From Eutreptiella sp. 'Long Island Sound 2002' (lineage: Eukaryota; Euglenozoa; Euglenophyceae; Eutreptiales; Eutreptiaceae), in assembly GCA_964036045.1 (NCBI GenBank), contig OZ038382.1, positions 112,204,587 to 112,268,586 on the forward strand: a stretch of 64,000 nucleotides of DNA, in the 5' to 3' direction. Position numbers and translations under genes: made by a program. Positions 30,622 to 42,897 of this stretch are shown one piece after another; positions within the stretch are counted from its first letter, which is position 1, and each line of letters begins with the position of its first letter. The notes below the pieces were generated by a model, which worked only from the letters and a program-made list of their open reading frames with translations, ran no database searches and was not told the DNA's origin.

Positions 30622-33600
30622 ATGTTCCCATCGACGCCCGCAACCCCTTACATGCAGCGCCCTCCTATCCCCGGAGGCCCGCCTGCAACACACCCCGCGG
30701 GGTCCCCGGCTTTTGCCGCCCCCCCCCTCCCCCGCTATACCCACACCCCATACGCGCCCCACCAACCGCTCGTGGAGGTTCACTCCCAGCCAGCGTACCC
30801 CGCCTATTACCTGCGGGAGCCGCGGTATGGGCTTCCCCCGCCGCCCTCACCGCTCCCGACAGTACAGCCCCCGGACCACCGTGACCTGGAGTTGGCCTAC
30901 CTACGGGGCCACGTGGCAGGCCTGGACCGCCGCACCGAGGGGCCTCCGCCCCCTAAGGAGGCGGCGCAGAGGGCGCCCCCGGCGCCGCAAGGCCCTGCCC
31001 CCGACGCGGTCGGCGAGGCGACGCCGGCACTGCTGCTGGCACCGGCGAGGGAGACGGAGCCAAGGCAGGACCGCCGGCCCCCGGCACCTACGGAGCCAAG
31101 GCAGGACCGCCGGCCCCCGGCACCTACGGAGCCGCCACGCCGGCCCGGGGGCGCAACCTACCGGAGGTCCCGCTCCCCCAGACGGGACCTACGCGACGAT
31201 CGCCGAGACCACGGCCGTACAAGCCCCGGTAGAGGAGGCCGCACGGCCCACCGCCGGCCCTACCGCTCCCCAGAGCGGTACTACCAGCGCCGGTCCGAGG
31301 AGCGCCCCTCCGAGCGCCGAGCCCCCGCTGCTAGAGGTGGAGACCGTACCCCCGACCGCCGGGATTACCGCTCCCGTCGTAGCCCGCCCGGGTCGGCCCC
31401 CGGGCCGGGCCGGGAGCGACGAGGCCCCGACGACCGGCGCCGGTACCGCTCCCCCAGCCCGGATACCGCTAGACGCCTGAGGTATGATGCGCCAGATACG
31501 GGGCGCCGGCCGCAGTGGGAGCCCCGTACGGCTCCCGACGCCCAACCCCCGCATGTACCGCATGTCCCGAGGGACAAGCCCCCGCGCAAGCGGCAGCGCC
31601 ATAACAAAGAAGGCGGACGGCCTGCGGCGCAGTCGCCCGCGGGCACCCCGCACAGGCTACCGGTGCACGCTCTGACATGGACCCAAACGACGCCGGGCCT
31701 CCTGGCCCCCTGTGCGCAGCAGGCACGACTGCCACAGGACGGCGCCCCCCGCACGCCCCAGAAGCACCGTACCGGTGTCACGCAGACCACCCCGGGCCTC
31801 CGGGGCCCGGGCTACGCCTCCCCGAGCGGGGCAATGAAAGCCCCCCAGCAGCCCCGCGCCGCGGACCCGCCGACCGTCCTGCACATCCGGCGCCTCCCCA
31901 TAGGATGGTCCCGCCGTCACCTGGCGACCGTTTCATGTGGCTGGATGGGGCGGAGGGGGTGGCGGAGGAATTTTATGGAGGAGAAAACCACGGGTACCTG
32001 ACCTTCCGCGCCCACACGCAGGCGTTGGCGGCATGTGCGGTAGTCAGCGCTGCCCTGGGTACGGTAGCGCCCCTGCCCGGCCGCCTGCCGGCGGCAGTCC
32101 ACTGTGTCGACCGCAGTGTCATCCTGGACCTCACCGTGCACACACAACGAGACGCCCCGGGCGAGGAGCGGCACGACACGCCGTCCGCCGGGGCTGCCCC
32201 CCCGCACATGGACCGCCCCTCCCTCACCGAGGATGACGTCCGGCGCCTCATAGCCGATGCCGTGGGCGGAACGCGGCAGGAGGTACATCCGCGGCCGCAG
32301 GAGCCCACCCGGGCGCCTACAGCCAACGCGGTCGGCGGCGCCGGCCGCCCCCTACCCCGAGGCCCCCCTCCGGCGCGACAGGCGCCCATCTCCCGGGAAA
32401 GAGACCCAGCGTTGCCCAGGGACGGGGCAGCCCCTGAGCGAAGCCCAAAGGCCACCGCGGCTCGGGTGAGCGTGCCTGCGCGGCCGCGAGCCGCAGCCAA
32501 AGGCCGTACCAGCCAGCTTAGCCGGCGTGTCCTGGCGGCTACCGGGACGCCTAGTGACCCCGGCCAACCGGCTGCCGGGCATGCCAGCGCAGGGCCCCCC
32601 CGGCCCGGCCCCTCGGATGTGGTAGCTGAAAGCGTGTCCCACGACCTCTTGGGCGCGGATTGCCGGGAGGAGGGCCATCAGCAAGCCCTCGCCAGCGCCC
32701 CAGGGGCCCCTGCGGCCCGCCCCCAGGCGCCCGCTGGCAACCCCATGACCGCCCAGGCCCACGACGGTGCTGAGGCCTCAGCCCCCCCGACGGGGGGCCA
32801 CCCCCCGGAGGGACCCGCCCTGGATTGGTGTACAGTCTGTCGCTTCTGGCGCCCCAGCCCATGCGACCAGTGCCCCCCGCAGGGATCCCTCCAGGAGGAA
32901 GACGAGGCTGCGGAGCAAGCCCCGGAAGGAGAACGGGAGCTAAGGCCCCGTGGGACCTCGCCCGCTCTCGGAACTCCCACTTCGCACGCGGCGGATGACC
33001 CTCCGCCCCCCCCCCCATCGATGTGGACGCGTCCCAGGGCACGGCCACCCAGCTGGCTGGCCTCCTGGATGATGAAGCGGGCGCCCTCAGCCCGCTGGAG
33101 CCCCTACCGCCGGCGGTAGAGTTGGATGACGACCCTGCACCGCCGGCAGCCGGCCGCGCCGACAGCCCGCCGGGCGAGCTGGGCCCGCACGAGTCCCGCC
33201 TGGCGGCGCTCATCGCCGATACTGCCCTGGAGGAGGCGAACCCCTGCAACGCCCTGGACTTCGCTGTCTTCCTGGACAGCGAACGCCTGTCGGCGGTGGG
33301 ACGCCGCATGCGGGCGGCGGGCCAGGACACCACCCCCGTCCCCGGCCCCCGTTCCCCGGAGGGAGACGGCCTCCCTCCCCTCCTGGCCCAGTATGCAAAG
33401 AGGACCCGCGAGCTGCTCCAGCTCGTGGGCTATACCCTGGGGGTCCCCTCCTTCTCCCTCTCCAGCTGGGAGGGAGATGCCATCCCGGCTCCTCATCCGC
33501 CGGGACTTGGGATCACGGTGTATTACGTGATCGAGGGGAGGGTGCAGCTCCGCCCCCCCGCCCCCGAGGGCGGCACGCGCCCAGGGTGGTGGCTCCAGGC

Positions 33601-34254
33601 CATGGCATATGCGTATGCCTGGTCTGCCCCACCCCCGCCCCGGGCGGTCCCCCCGGATACCAGAGCCCTGGTGCTGGTATGCCAGTGCCCGGTACATGTC
33701 CCCCGGGGCACGCCGGCCACCGCTCCCCCCCCGGTCCAAATCTGCGTCAAGCGCGGGGACCGGTACACCCCAGTCGACACGGCGAGCATGGACCTCGGGG
33801 ACCACTGGGCCACTCTCACCCCACCCGGAGGCAACCCCCTGGCCATCGCTACGCCCATGGTGGCCAGGGCCACCTACGACAGGGCTCGGGGGGGACTCGT
33901 CGTCGTCCCCTCGGCCCTGGGGGCCCAGCAGCTCCGCAACGCCGACTGCAAGGGATAGAGCGCCTCGTGGGTCAGCTACGCCCGGGCCCTCCAGCCGGCC
34001 AAGCCGGTCAGCTTCAAGCTCCTGGGGGCGCAGGCCCCGGCCCTGCGAGACTGGGTGCTCCCCAGGCTCACGGGCGAACGGCCAGCGGGGACTCCCTCCC
34101 TGACCACGGTGTTTGGCCTCATCGGGCGTGACCTGCGGGCGGCCCAGAAGGCAGCTGGCGGCTCGGCCACACACGCCGACCCCCAGGGCGGACCCACTTC
34201 CTCAGAGCCGGACCCGGAGCCGGAGCACCCCACTCCCCCGCAGTCCCAGAATTG
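30622..34254 (+). pseudogene. LINE ORF1: RS-rich region, RRM-like fold, Cys knuckle, conserved C-terminal domain
   Basis: A nucleic-acid-binding ORF1 protein spread over three frames. Frame 1 (30622-31910): Pro-rich head, a direct repeat of EPRQDRRPPAPT, then an Arg/Ser/Asp domain (YRRSRSPRRDLRDDRRD, YRSPERYYQRRSEERPS) like SR splicing factors. PTVLHIRRLPIGW may be RNP2 of an RRM. The next frame (31917-33015) has HGYLTFRAHTQALAAC (RNP1-like) and WCTVCRFWRPSPCDQC (C-x2-C-x7-C-x2-C). The frame changes at an 11-C run (33006-33016). The last part includes NPCNALDFAVFLDSERL and VYYVIEGRVQL, passes an in-frame TAG at 33956 and stops at TGA 34252. Confidence 0.7.
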
Positions 34255-34259
34255 AGGGC

Positions 34260-35096
34260 ACCCCGGAGGACGTGCACGCTGTGGGGTACCTGTGGCTCAA
34301 CGTCCGGGGCCGGTACCTCCGGCAACGCCTCCTGGCGCAAGCCCTACACATGGCGGCGCGCCGCCCTACCCTCCTCGTCCTGGCTGAGGCCCAGTCCCGG
34401 GCAGGCCCCGAGGACCCCCCCTTTCAGGACTACGCCCGTCACGTCGTGCTCCCCGCCCACGGCAAGACAGGGGCGGGCCTGGAAGTATACGTCCGCACCG
34501 GGACAACCACCCGGGCTTCCCTCCTCTGGGGCGCGGAGGATGCCAACGCCCTCCTCATGGAGGTCCTCACCCCGTGGGGTCGGCATTATGTGCTGGCAGC
34601 CCATGCCCCCCAGATCAGCATAGGCGTGGAGCCTTACGTGAGATGGTGGGCCGCCGTCTGGAGGGAGGTCACCTGCCTGGTCGACCCGACGACCGTCCTG
34701 ATTGTCGCGGACACCAACTCGGCGGCCCGACCGGCGGATAGAGGGACCCCGCGCCCCGAGGACACGGGCTACCGCACGTTCCTGAGGGCCTTCAACCTCA
34801 GGGACTTGGTGGACCTTCACCCGGTCCCGCAGGACACATACTCCTGCTTCCAGGGAGCCGCGCGCTCCCGCATCGACACAGCCGCCTGCCACAGCGAAGC
34901 GCAGTTCACCATCGCCTCGTACCACTACTGGGCGAGCACCCTCCTCTCGGACCACCACGTCCCCCTCCTTCTCACCATCGCCTTCCCGGTGAACCGGCTG
35001 GACAAGCCCAGCCCCCATACGGTGTCCCGCACCCCGGAGTACCACCTGGGCCCAGTGGCCCTGTCCCCGGCCGACACGGCCGATTTCCACAACTGA
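34260..35096 (+). pseudogene. LINE ORF2: APE-type endonuclease domain
   Basis: Nicks target DNA to prime reverse transcription. Motifs in order: YLWLNVRGRYLRQRLL (N-terminal Asn block), LLVLAEAQS (catalytic Glu), YVLAAHAPQIS (H-A-P block), VLIVADTNSAARP (D-x-N), SCFQGAARSRIDTAA (R-I-D) and LLSDHHVPLLLTI (S-D-H). The set is complete, so the domain looks catalytically competent. The frame is open from 34113. An in-frame TGA at 35094 separates it from the RT segment, which continues in the same frame. Confidence 0.85.
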
Positions 35097-35114
35097 ATAC
35101 TCCGCAGGAGAGCC

Positions 35115-36730
35115 TTGGACCCCCAGCTCGCCCCGATTCGGTGGCTGAAAGGCCTGCAAAGGGCCATCTACGATTGGGCCCACGCCACGGGCAGGGTCCG
35201 AGCCCTCCGCTTCCGGCAGTACCGCCTCAAGGCGCGCCCGGCGGAGCGAGCTCCCCCCTCGCGGGCTCCCCAGCAGCCCTTCCCAGCGCGCAGCATGGTC
35301 CCCACGCTGGGGCGTTTTACAGTGATGGCCCAGAGCATATTGGGCACCTCAGTGACGGCGGGGCACGCCCTCAAGCGGAGCCTCGTGGCCTTGGGAGAAG
35401 CCCAGCGCCAGCAGAGCCTCCGGGGGGTGAAACGCAGGGCCCTCCGACGCAAGCAGGAAACCCTCAACTTGAAACGCACCCCAGAGCAGTGGAGGGAGGT
35501 GCAGCGTCGTAGTAGGGGCCCCCCGCGCGATGTCTCGGAAATCCCCCTGGACAGCAAGGCGCTCCTCAACCCCAGGGAGACATTGTCAGCCCTGTACTTG
35601 AGCCGCCTACGGCTCCAGGGCCATAGCTACCGGATCCGAGATGACCCCGACCGATGGGCCCACTTCCAGAGGTACCTGGGGCTGCTGCCACAGCATGCCC
35701 CGCCAGCCCGCGGCGACTATGTCCAGCCCCGCCACCTCTGGGAGGTGCAGTCGGGGAAGGCCCGCGGCCCCGACCTCCGCCTACCCGAAGCGGACATTTG
35801 CATCGATATCTCCTGGTACCGACACCTGACGGAGGCGGACCAGAAGACCCTGTGCACCGTGGTGCGCAGCCCCCCGGTCAGCCGCACGGTGGGCAGGCGG
35901 GGGCGGGTTACCCTGCTCCTAAAAAACCCGGACCAGCCGGTCCAGGAGGCGAACCTCCGGGGGATAACCATCTCCTCCCACGTCTCCAAACTCGAGCCCA
36001 CGGCCTTCTATGCCGTGGCGACAGCCGTCTACGAGCGGTGCCTGGGGGGCCCCTGCCTAGTGCGGGGCATGCGGGGGATATCCCTCCAGGAGGTCGTCCG
36101 CACGGTGCACATGAAGCTGGACCTGGCCAGGCTTCAAAACCGGATAGTGGACGTCCTGATCACGGATCTCGCAAAATTCTTCGACGTGATCGCGCAGGAC
36201 ATTCACCCTATAGTGGGAGCCCGGGTGGGCCTGGGAGAGGCCGACCACCTCGCCACCCATACCGAGGGTTTCTCCTACACCCTGCCCTTGGGCCCCTGGC
36301 AGTCCCACACCCTGACGCAACTCCTGGGTACGCCCCAGGGTACCGTCCAGGGGGTCCATGCGGGGGCGACGGCGGCGCTCCCCTTCTTGCGATACATGGA
36401 CATTGCATACCGGTCCTCGGCGGTAGAGCCCTTCGCATCCCGGGACTCATGTGGGTGGACGACACGATCGTCCTCTTGGAGCGGGGCGACTCCCACCCCA
36501 TACAGGGGGTCCTATTGGATCAGCGGGTATACTACCAGGGAATCCTGCGGGTGGACGTCCCTGACCGCAAGATCCAGCACGGCTCCACGTCAGACCCACG
36601 GCCCCTACGGTTGCCTACGCCAGCAGCCGTGGCCCGCCACCTAGGCCGCGCGTGGGTGACGAGTACCCCGGACCAGCGGCGGGAGGCACTGGCAGGGGCC
36701 CCGGAGATACAGCCCTCCAGGGTCCTCTGA
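35115..36730 (+). pseudogene. LINE ORF2: reverse transcriptase domain
   Basis: RT motifs: VTLLLKNPDQPVQEANLRGI (block 1-2), VSKLEPTAFYAVA, DVLITDLAKFFDVIAQD (motif A), LLGTPQGTVQGVHAGA (motif B, TPQG) and GLMWVDDTIVLLERG (motif C, VDD instead of the commoner ADD). A frameshift between 36405 and 36440 puts motif C in a different frame from motif B. After motif C the frame runs to a TGA at 36728 that is immediately followed by more ORF2 in the same frame. The upstream part (35115-35600) is basic and helical, typical of the region before RT. Confidence 0.85.
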
Positions 36731-38851
36731 TATATGGGAACCGACATTTACCTCCAGGGGGCCCCTACGGCCCCCCGCAACCTGCCAGGGGTCAGGGCGG
36801 AGCTCTGGACACAGCTCCGCCCCCAGCGGCTCTCCCCGGACGCGGCCATGATGGTGCTCATGGCCAAGCTCCCGAGCAAGCTGCTCCCCCTGGCCAGCGT
36901 GTACCGCCCCACGGCCAAGGTACACGCGGCAAACAATGCTCTCATGGTGCGAGCATACAAGCACGTGACGGGCATCTCCCGCCACGCTCATACCGACGCG
37001 CTCTCGGGACCCTGGGAGCATGGGTGCCAGGGTCTCACTCGGTCAGAGCACTCGTGGCAGGCGGCGGTAGTTCGAGAGTGGGTTCGGCAGGGGGCCTGGG
37101 CCAAGCAGGAGTTCCGGGACTCCCAGGCCTACTACCTGCAAACGCACCAGGCGCTCAGGGGGAGCTGCCCGGCGGTGCTTACCCCGGGGCAGTACACGCA
37201 TCACCCCAAGTGCCCCCACCTCATAGCCACGCTGCAGCGGGTCGTGGATGAGGTGGCCATGCCCATGTGGATGCCGGGCCAGTGCTCAGGGACCACCGCC
37301 ATCCTGGTCCGAGGTCCCGGTGGGCCGCGATCGGCGGCAGCGGCGGCCCTTGCCCCCCGGGTGGAGGTGTACACAACTCTGTATGGCGCTGTCGCGCAGG
37401 TGGTCGTCCCCCCGACGGTGTACGAAACGGTACAGGCCCTGGGCTACCATCACCTCGCCGACCTCTACACAGAAAATCACCAGGTGCTGCCGGAGCGAGC
37501 CCTGAAGAGACGAGCGCCAGCCCGCAAGGGGATCCCGGGGCTACGGGCGTGGCTGGCCCGCCACGCTGCGGTACTGGTCCCGCTCCTGAGGGAACCCACG
37601 CCGCGATGGCAGGCGGCGCCCAAGGACTGGATCCCGAGGGCCGTGCCCACCTATCAGGCGGAAGTCATCGTGGGGGGCCGGGCGGCCAAAACCACCCGAA
37701 TGGAGACGATATACCATAGGGGACAGCCCCTCCGGATGACCGCGGCCCTGCAGGACACCATGGAGACCGCGGGCTGGGCGTCAGAACCCCGGGTGTGCCA
37801 GCAGCCCCCGGGCACCCTGCCCAGCGACACCAGGCTCCACCGCCTCCTGGTGGCCCTCCTGGATATCCAAGTGCAGGTGGATGCGCCACTGCACGCCCAG
37901 CTGTGGGGCGACCACCGGCAGGACTCCCTGGCCCAGCTCCAGCGCACTGGGGTCAGGGCGCCCACCGTCGTGTGGACGACGGCCCCCCCGACTGCCGCCT
38001 ACTGGAACTGGGCCAGCACATCGCAGGCCCCTCTCGTGACGATCACCTCGACGCTGCCGCCGTTTCCGTGGATCGCCATAGCCCCGGCGGCGGTGGCGCG
38101 CTTCCAATATCCAGCGGAGTGCATGGCGCCCAAATGCCCGGGGCACCCGCACAAGGGACCCCTCTATTACTCCCTCGATACGGTGGGGACAGTGCCAGCG
38201 GAGCTACACCAGCCCCTGCGCACCCACCTCAGGGAGCACCATGGGGACATGGCCGTCCTGGCGCCCCACAGCCGGGCGACCGACCCCCCGCGAGTGTTGG
38301 CCCCTGAGACTCGCCCAGGCGTCTGGTTCCATGACCTGCCTGCGCTGGCGACCGTCCGAGGCAGTGTCGTGGCGGTGGATGCAGGGGCCACGCAGGCGGG
38401 TATGGCCATGGCCGGGGTCGTCCAGAGCGGGCCTCGGGAGTATCAGGCCCAGGTGGCCTCAGGAGTGGGCACCTCCCAGGAGGGGGAAGCGATGGCCCTC
38501 CTCTCGTATGCCCGCCGGCTGGCGACACAGCAGGGGGTTTACTGGCTGGTGCCGGACTCGGAGGCAGCAGTGGGGGCCCTCCGCACGTACCAGGAAGGAG
38601 GGCACTGCGGAGATGGCATCCACCACCTCTACGCCACTGTCCTGGGGGGGGCAGCGCCTCTCCCCGAGGTCTGCCATCAATGTGGTGACCACACCGTCGC
38701 ACTGGATCACGGACCTCAACGTCCGTGTGGACGCAGCGACGCGGGGGCCGCCGGAGGTAGACCTCACGTGGCTCCTCAGGCGCCCCTACTCATTTATCCC
38801 CCCAGTGCCCTTCCGCGACCAGTGCCAGCTCTCCCCGACGGCGCTGAGTGA
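36731..38851 (+). pseudogene. LINE ORF2: thumb/linker and RNase H domain
   Basis: Continues ORF2: thumb-like helices (NLPGVRAELWTQLRPQRLS, LPSKLLPLASVYRP), a long linker shared with LINE copy 1 from 37755 on, then RNase H with SVVAVDAGATQAGMAMAG (Asp), GTSQEGEAMALLSY (Glu) and YWLVPDSEAAVGAL (Asp). The frame is lost in a G8 run at 38644-38651, after which the protein continues in another frame. LINE copy 1 reads through here without that run, which supports an indel. Confidence 0.85.
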
Positions 38852-39488
38852 CTGGTTGCAGGACCGGGCCTCCATACCGGCGCAAGCCATCTACAAGGCC
38901 CGCTGGGGGGTAAATTTCATGCCAGGGGGGGGCCTCCCCCTGGACTGGTTCGACCACGACCAGCAGCGCCACATCACGGCGCATCGCATGGACAACGTCC
39001 CGACCATGACCGTCCTGGCCCACCGTTCCTCCCACCGGGGCACGGTGCTCGATACAACGTGCCTCCTGTGCGGGACACAGCCCGAGACGGCGCCCCACCT
39101 GTGGGCCTGCTCAGCTCAATCGCACGAGTGGGGGCCAGCCCGCCGGCGCCTCGCAGCGTGGCTCGACCAGAAGGTGGGGCCACGGGCGGCCCCAGTGCGT
39201 CACCAGCTGTGGGAACCGACTGTGCTGGAGCAGTGGGCGGCAGCCTTGCGGACCCCCTCCATGCAGCTGGCCCACCTGGAGTGTACGGGGCCCCACTCGC
39301 TGGGCACGGAGTTCCTCCGCCACGTCGTGGAGGAGTCCATACGGATCTGGTACGCCCACGCCAAGGCGCGTGCCACACTGCTGAAGGCCCGCCTGGGCCC
39401 GGGCAGCACAATGGCGTGGGCGTTGCAGGAGTTGCGCCTGCACCAGCAAGCAGAAAGGGAAGGGGTGCAGCGGGAGCTCCTGGAATAA
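38640..39488 (+). pseudogene. LINE ORF2: RNase H end, CCHC knuckle and C-terminus
   Basis: After the G8 shift: HWITDLNVRVDAAT, EVDLTWLLRRPYSF, then DQCQLSPTALSDWLQDRASI, and a knuckle TTCLLCGTQPETAPHLWACS (C-x2-C ... H-x3-C). The C-terminal helices end GSTMAWALQELRLHQQ and a TAA at 39486-39488. The knuckle is thought to help RNA or target binding in LINE ORF2. Strong conservation with copy 1 shows the region was under constraint in the family. Confidence 0.85.
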
Positions 39489-39540
39489 GCGCGGTCGCCA
39501 GAGGCGTACTCACCAGGTCTCCCCGACTCCCCCTCCCCCC

Positions 39541-39655
39541 GCCGAGGCCTACACACTTACGCACAGCGCGCACACAACACACACAGCCCAGCCCGTTTAC
39601 CTGTACCCGTGGGTAGACATCCCGGCCTTTTGCCTTTTGGTAACAGCGCCTTCGG
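39541..39655 (+). repeat. LINE 3' terminal module of copy 2
   Basis: Starts near CACACTTACGCACAGCGCGC and ends GGTAACAGCGCCTTCGGCAC, running straight into (CACAA)n. It lies about 55 bp after the ORF2 stop. Shared with 24715-24818 and 28061-28162. Confidence 0.85.
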
Positions 39656-40592
39656 CACAACACAACACAACACAACACAACACAACACAACACAACACAA
39701 CACAACACAACACAACACAACACAACACAACACAACACAACACAACACAACACAACACAACACAACACAACACAACACAACACAACACCACACAACCCAA
39801 CACAACACAACACAACACAACACAACACAACACAACACAACACAACACAACACAACACAACACAACACAACACAACGCAACGCAGCGCAACACAACACAA
39901 CACAACACAACACAACACACCACAACACAACACAACACACCACAACACAACACAACACACCACAATACAACGCAACACAACACAACATGATCCAACACAA
40001 CACAACACAACACAACACGACACAACACAACACAACACAACACAACACAACACAACACAACACAACACAACACAACACAACACAGCACAACACAACCCTA
40101 TAGAACCGAACCCAACCCAACACAACACAGCACAACACAACACAACGCAACACAACACAACACCACGCAACGCAACGCAACGCAACTCAACACAACACAA
40201 CACAACACGACACAACACAACACAACACAACACAACACAACACAACACAACACAACACAACACAACACCACACCACACCACACAACACAACACAACACAA
40301 CACAACACAACACAACACAACACAACACAACACAACACAACACAACACAACACAACACAACACAACACAACACAACACAACGCAACGCAGCGCAACACAA
40401 CACAACACAACACAACACAACACACCACAACACAACACAACACAACACAACGCAACACAAGAGAAACCAACCCAACCCAACCCAACACAACACAACACAA
40501 CCAAACACAACACCACCCAACACAACACACCACAATACAACGCAACACAACACAACACAACACAACGCAACACAACACACCACAACACAACC
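39656..40592. repeat. (CACAA)n satellite after LINE copy 2
   Basis: A long array, nearly pure for its first 120 bp, then with recurring variant islands (CGCAACGCAGCGCAA, CACCACAATACAACG, CCCTATAGAACCGAACCC). Confidence 0.95.
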
Positions 40593-41291
40593 CAGGAGTT
40601 CCACTGCCCACTGCCCCCAGGCAGTGAGATAGGGCATTGCAGGAGTTGCGCTGCCCCCTGCCCCCAGGCACTGGGGCAGAGCATTGCACGAATTCCATTG
40701 CCCACTGCCCTCAGGCAGTGAGGCAGTGCATTGCATGAGTTGCACTGCCTACTGCCCGAGGGCAGTGAGGCAGTGCATTGCAGGAGTTGCACTGCCCACT
40801 GCCCCCAGGCAGTGAGGCAGTGTATTGCAGGAGTTCCACTGCCCACTGCCCCCAGGCAGTGAGGTAGTGCGTCGCAGGAGTTGCACGGCCCACTGCTCCC
40901 GGGCAGTGAGGCGGTGTGCTGCGGGAGTTACAGTTTCCACTGCCCCCAGCCAGTGAGGCAGTGCATTGCAGGAGTTCCACTGCCCACTGCCCCCAGGCAG
41001 TGAGGCAGTGCGTCGCAGGAGTTGCACTGCTCACTGCTCCCGGGCAGTGAGGCGGTGTACTGCGGGAGTTCCACTGCCCACTGCCCCCAGGCAGTGAGGC
41101 AGCGCATTGTAGGAGTTGCGCTGCCCACTGCCCCCAGGCAGTGGGGCAGAGCATTGCATGAGTTCCACTGCCCACTGCCCCCAGGCAGTGAGGCAGTGCA
41201 TTGCAGGAGTGGCACTGCCTACTGCCCGAGGGCAGTGAGGCAGTGCATTGCAGGAGTTGCACTGCCCACTGCCCCCAGCCAGTGAGGCAGT
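40593..41291. repeat. 47-bp hairpin minisatellite, about 15 units, inside (CACAA)n
   Basis: The same unit as 18935-24480, diverged (GCAGGAGTTGCACTGCC, GGCAGTGAGGCAGTG). It is bounded on both sides by pentamer array, so it is an island within that array. Confidence 0.95.
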
Positions 41292-42463
41292 ACAACACAC
41301 CACAACACAACCCAATAGAACCGAACCCAACCCAACCCAACACAACACAACACAACACAACACACCCCAATACAACGCAACACAACACAACACAACGCAA
41401 CGCAACGCAACGCAACTCAACACAACACAACACCACACAACACGACACAACACAACACAACGCAACACAACACAATACAACACAACACAACACAACACAA
41501 CACAACACAACACAACACAACACAACACACCACAACACAACACAACACACCACAATACAACGCAACACAACACAACATAATCCAACACAACACAACACAA
41601 CACAACACAACACAACACAACACAACACAACACAACACAACACAACACACCACAACACAACACAACACACCACAACACAACACACCACAACACAACACAA
41701 CACAACACAACACAACACAACACAACACAACACAACACAACACAACACAACACAACACAACACAACACCACACAACCCAACACAACCCAACACAACACAA
41801 CACAACACAACACAACGCAACCCAACAGAGCCCAACCCAACACAACACAACACAACACAACACAACCCAACACAAGGCTACACAACACAACCCAACACAA
41901 CCCAACACAACACAACCCAACACAACACAGCAGAGCACAACCCAATAGAACCGAACCCAACACAACACCACACAACACAACACAATACACCACAATACAA
42001 CACAACCCAGCACAACACAACACAACACAACACAACCCAACACAACAGAACACAACACAGGACAACACAACACAACCCAACACAACACAGCACAACACAA
42101 CACAACAGAACACAACGCAACACAACAGAACCCAACACAATACAACACAACACAACACAGCACAACACAACACAACACAATGCGACACAACACAACACAA
42201 CCAAACACAACACAACCCAACACAGCACAGCACAACACAACACAACACAACACAACACAACACAACACAACACAACACAACACAACACACCACAACACAA
42301 CACAACACAACACAACACAACACAACACAACACAACACAACACAACACAACACAACACAACACAACACAACGCAACGCATCGCAACACAACACAACACAA
42401 CATAACACAACACAACACAATACAACACAACACAACACAACACAACACAACACAACACAAAAT
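41292..42463. repeat. (CACAA)n satellite with higher-order variant islands
   Basis: A pentamer array; the islands CAACCCAATAGAACCGAACC recur at about 41308 and 41938. It ends at AAAATCTTCGGCTTC. Confidence 0.95.
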
Positions 42464-42602
42464 CTTCGGCTTCTTGCGTTGCCAAAGGGGGGGGGTGCTT
42501 TTTAGGTTGGTGTTGGGCCTGTGTTAACACAACACAGCGGGGGGTGGGAGGGTACTTTCCTCCTCTTTGTTGGCCGGCCGTGTTAACACACCTTTTAATG
42601 AT
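42464..42602. repeat. G-run duplex repeat beside the pentamer array
   Basis: GGGGGTGCTTTTTAGG, TGTTGGGCCTGTGTTAACAC, then a second half with GGGTACTTTCC and GTGTTAACACA. Homologous to 14890-15003. Confidence 0.65.
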
Positions 42603-42897
42603 GTAATGTCCATTTGCATGCAAATAGGGTGTTTTACGGGGGAAAACGGAGGTGTTTTTCCACGTTTACGTGTTCCGCACCACACCACTCCCATGTACAT
42701 GCAATTATTGTCCTTTGCTGCCTTTTTGCGCGCGTAAAAGGGTTTATTTGCGTGGTTACTATCAGTTTAGCTCGGACGTAAAAAGGGTGATTTACGCACG
42801 TAAAAGGGTGTATTTACTCGTCACGTGAATTCCGTTGCGGACGCAAATTAGGCCTTTTGCGTACGCAAAATCCATGTAATTGCCTCTGTGCTCTTAG
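42603..42897 (+). repeat. intron-like region with TTTGCGTACGCAAA-type motifs
   Basis: Contains GCGCGCGTAAAAGGGTTTAT, TTTACGCACGTAAAAGGG and a perfect 16-bp palindrome TTTTGCGTACGCAAAA at 42855-42870. It ends in the acceptor GTGCTCTTAG at 42897. The same motif type fills the intron 44661-44952. Confidence 0.7.

Larger units (their letters stand above)
28363..39655 (+). mobile_element. LINE copy 2, near full length, bracketed by (CACAA)n
   Basis: A non-LTR retrotransposon of about 11.3 kb if the flanking arrays mark its ends. Order: GC-rich 5' region with a hairpin cluster (29532-29745) and 94-bp monomers (29795-30290); ORF1 (30622-34254, RS-rich, RRM-like, Cys knuckle); ORF2 (about 34260-39488, APE endonuclease, RT, RNase H, CCHC knuckle); a 3' module (39541-39655) touching (CACAA)n. 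There is no poly(A). Frameshifts in G/C runs and several stops make this copy inactive as it stands. The 5' limit is an inference from the array edge; 28363-29480 is GC-rich without a convincing ORF. Confidence 0.7.

Noticed and set aside
15008-42463. Very long open frames (Thr/Gln/His or Cys/Val/Leu repeats) through the pentamer arrays
   Set aside because: They follow automatically from a stop-free pentamer in all frames. There is no start context, no non-repeat sequence and no conservation beyond the DNA repeat.
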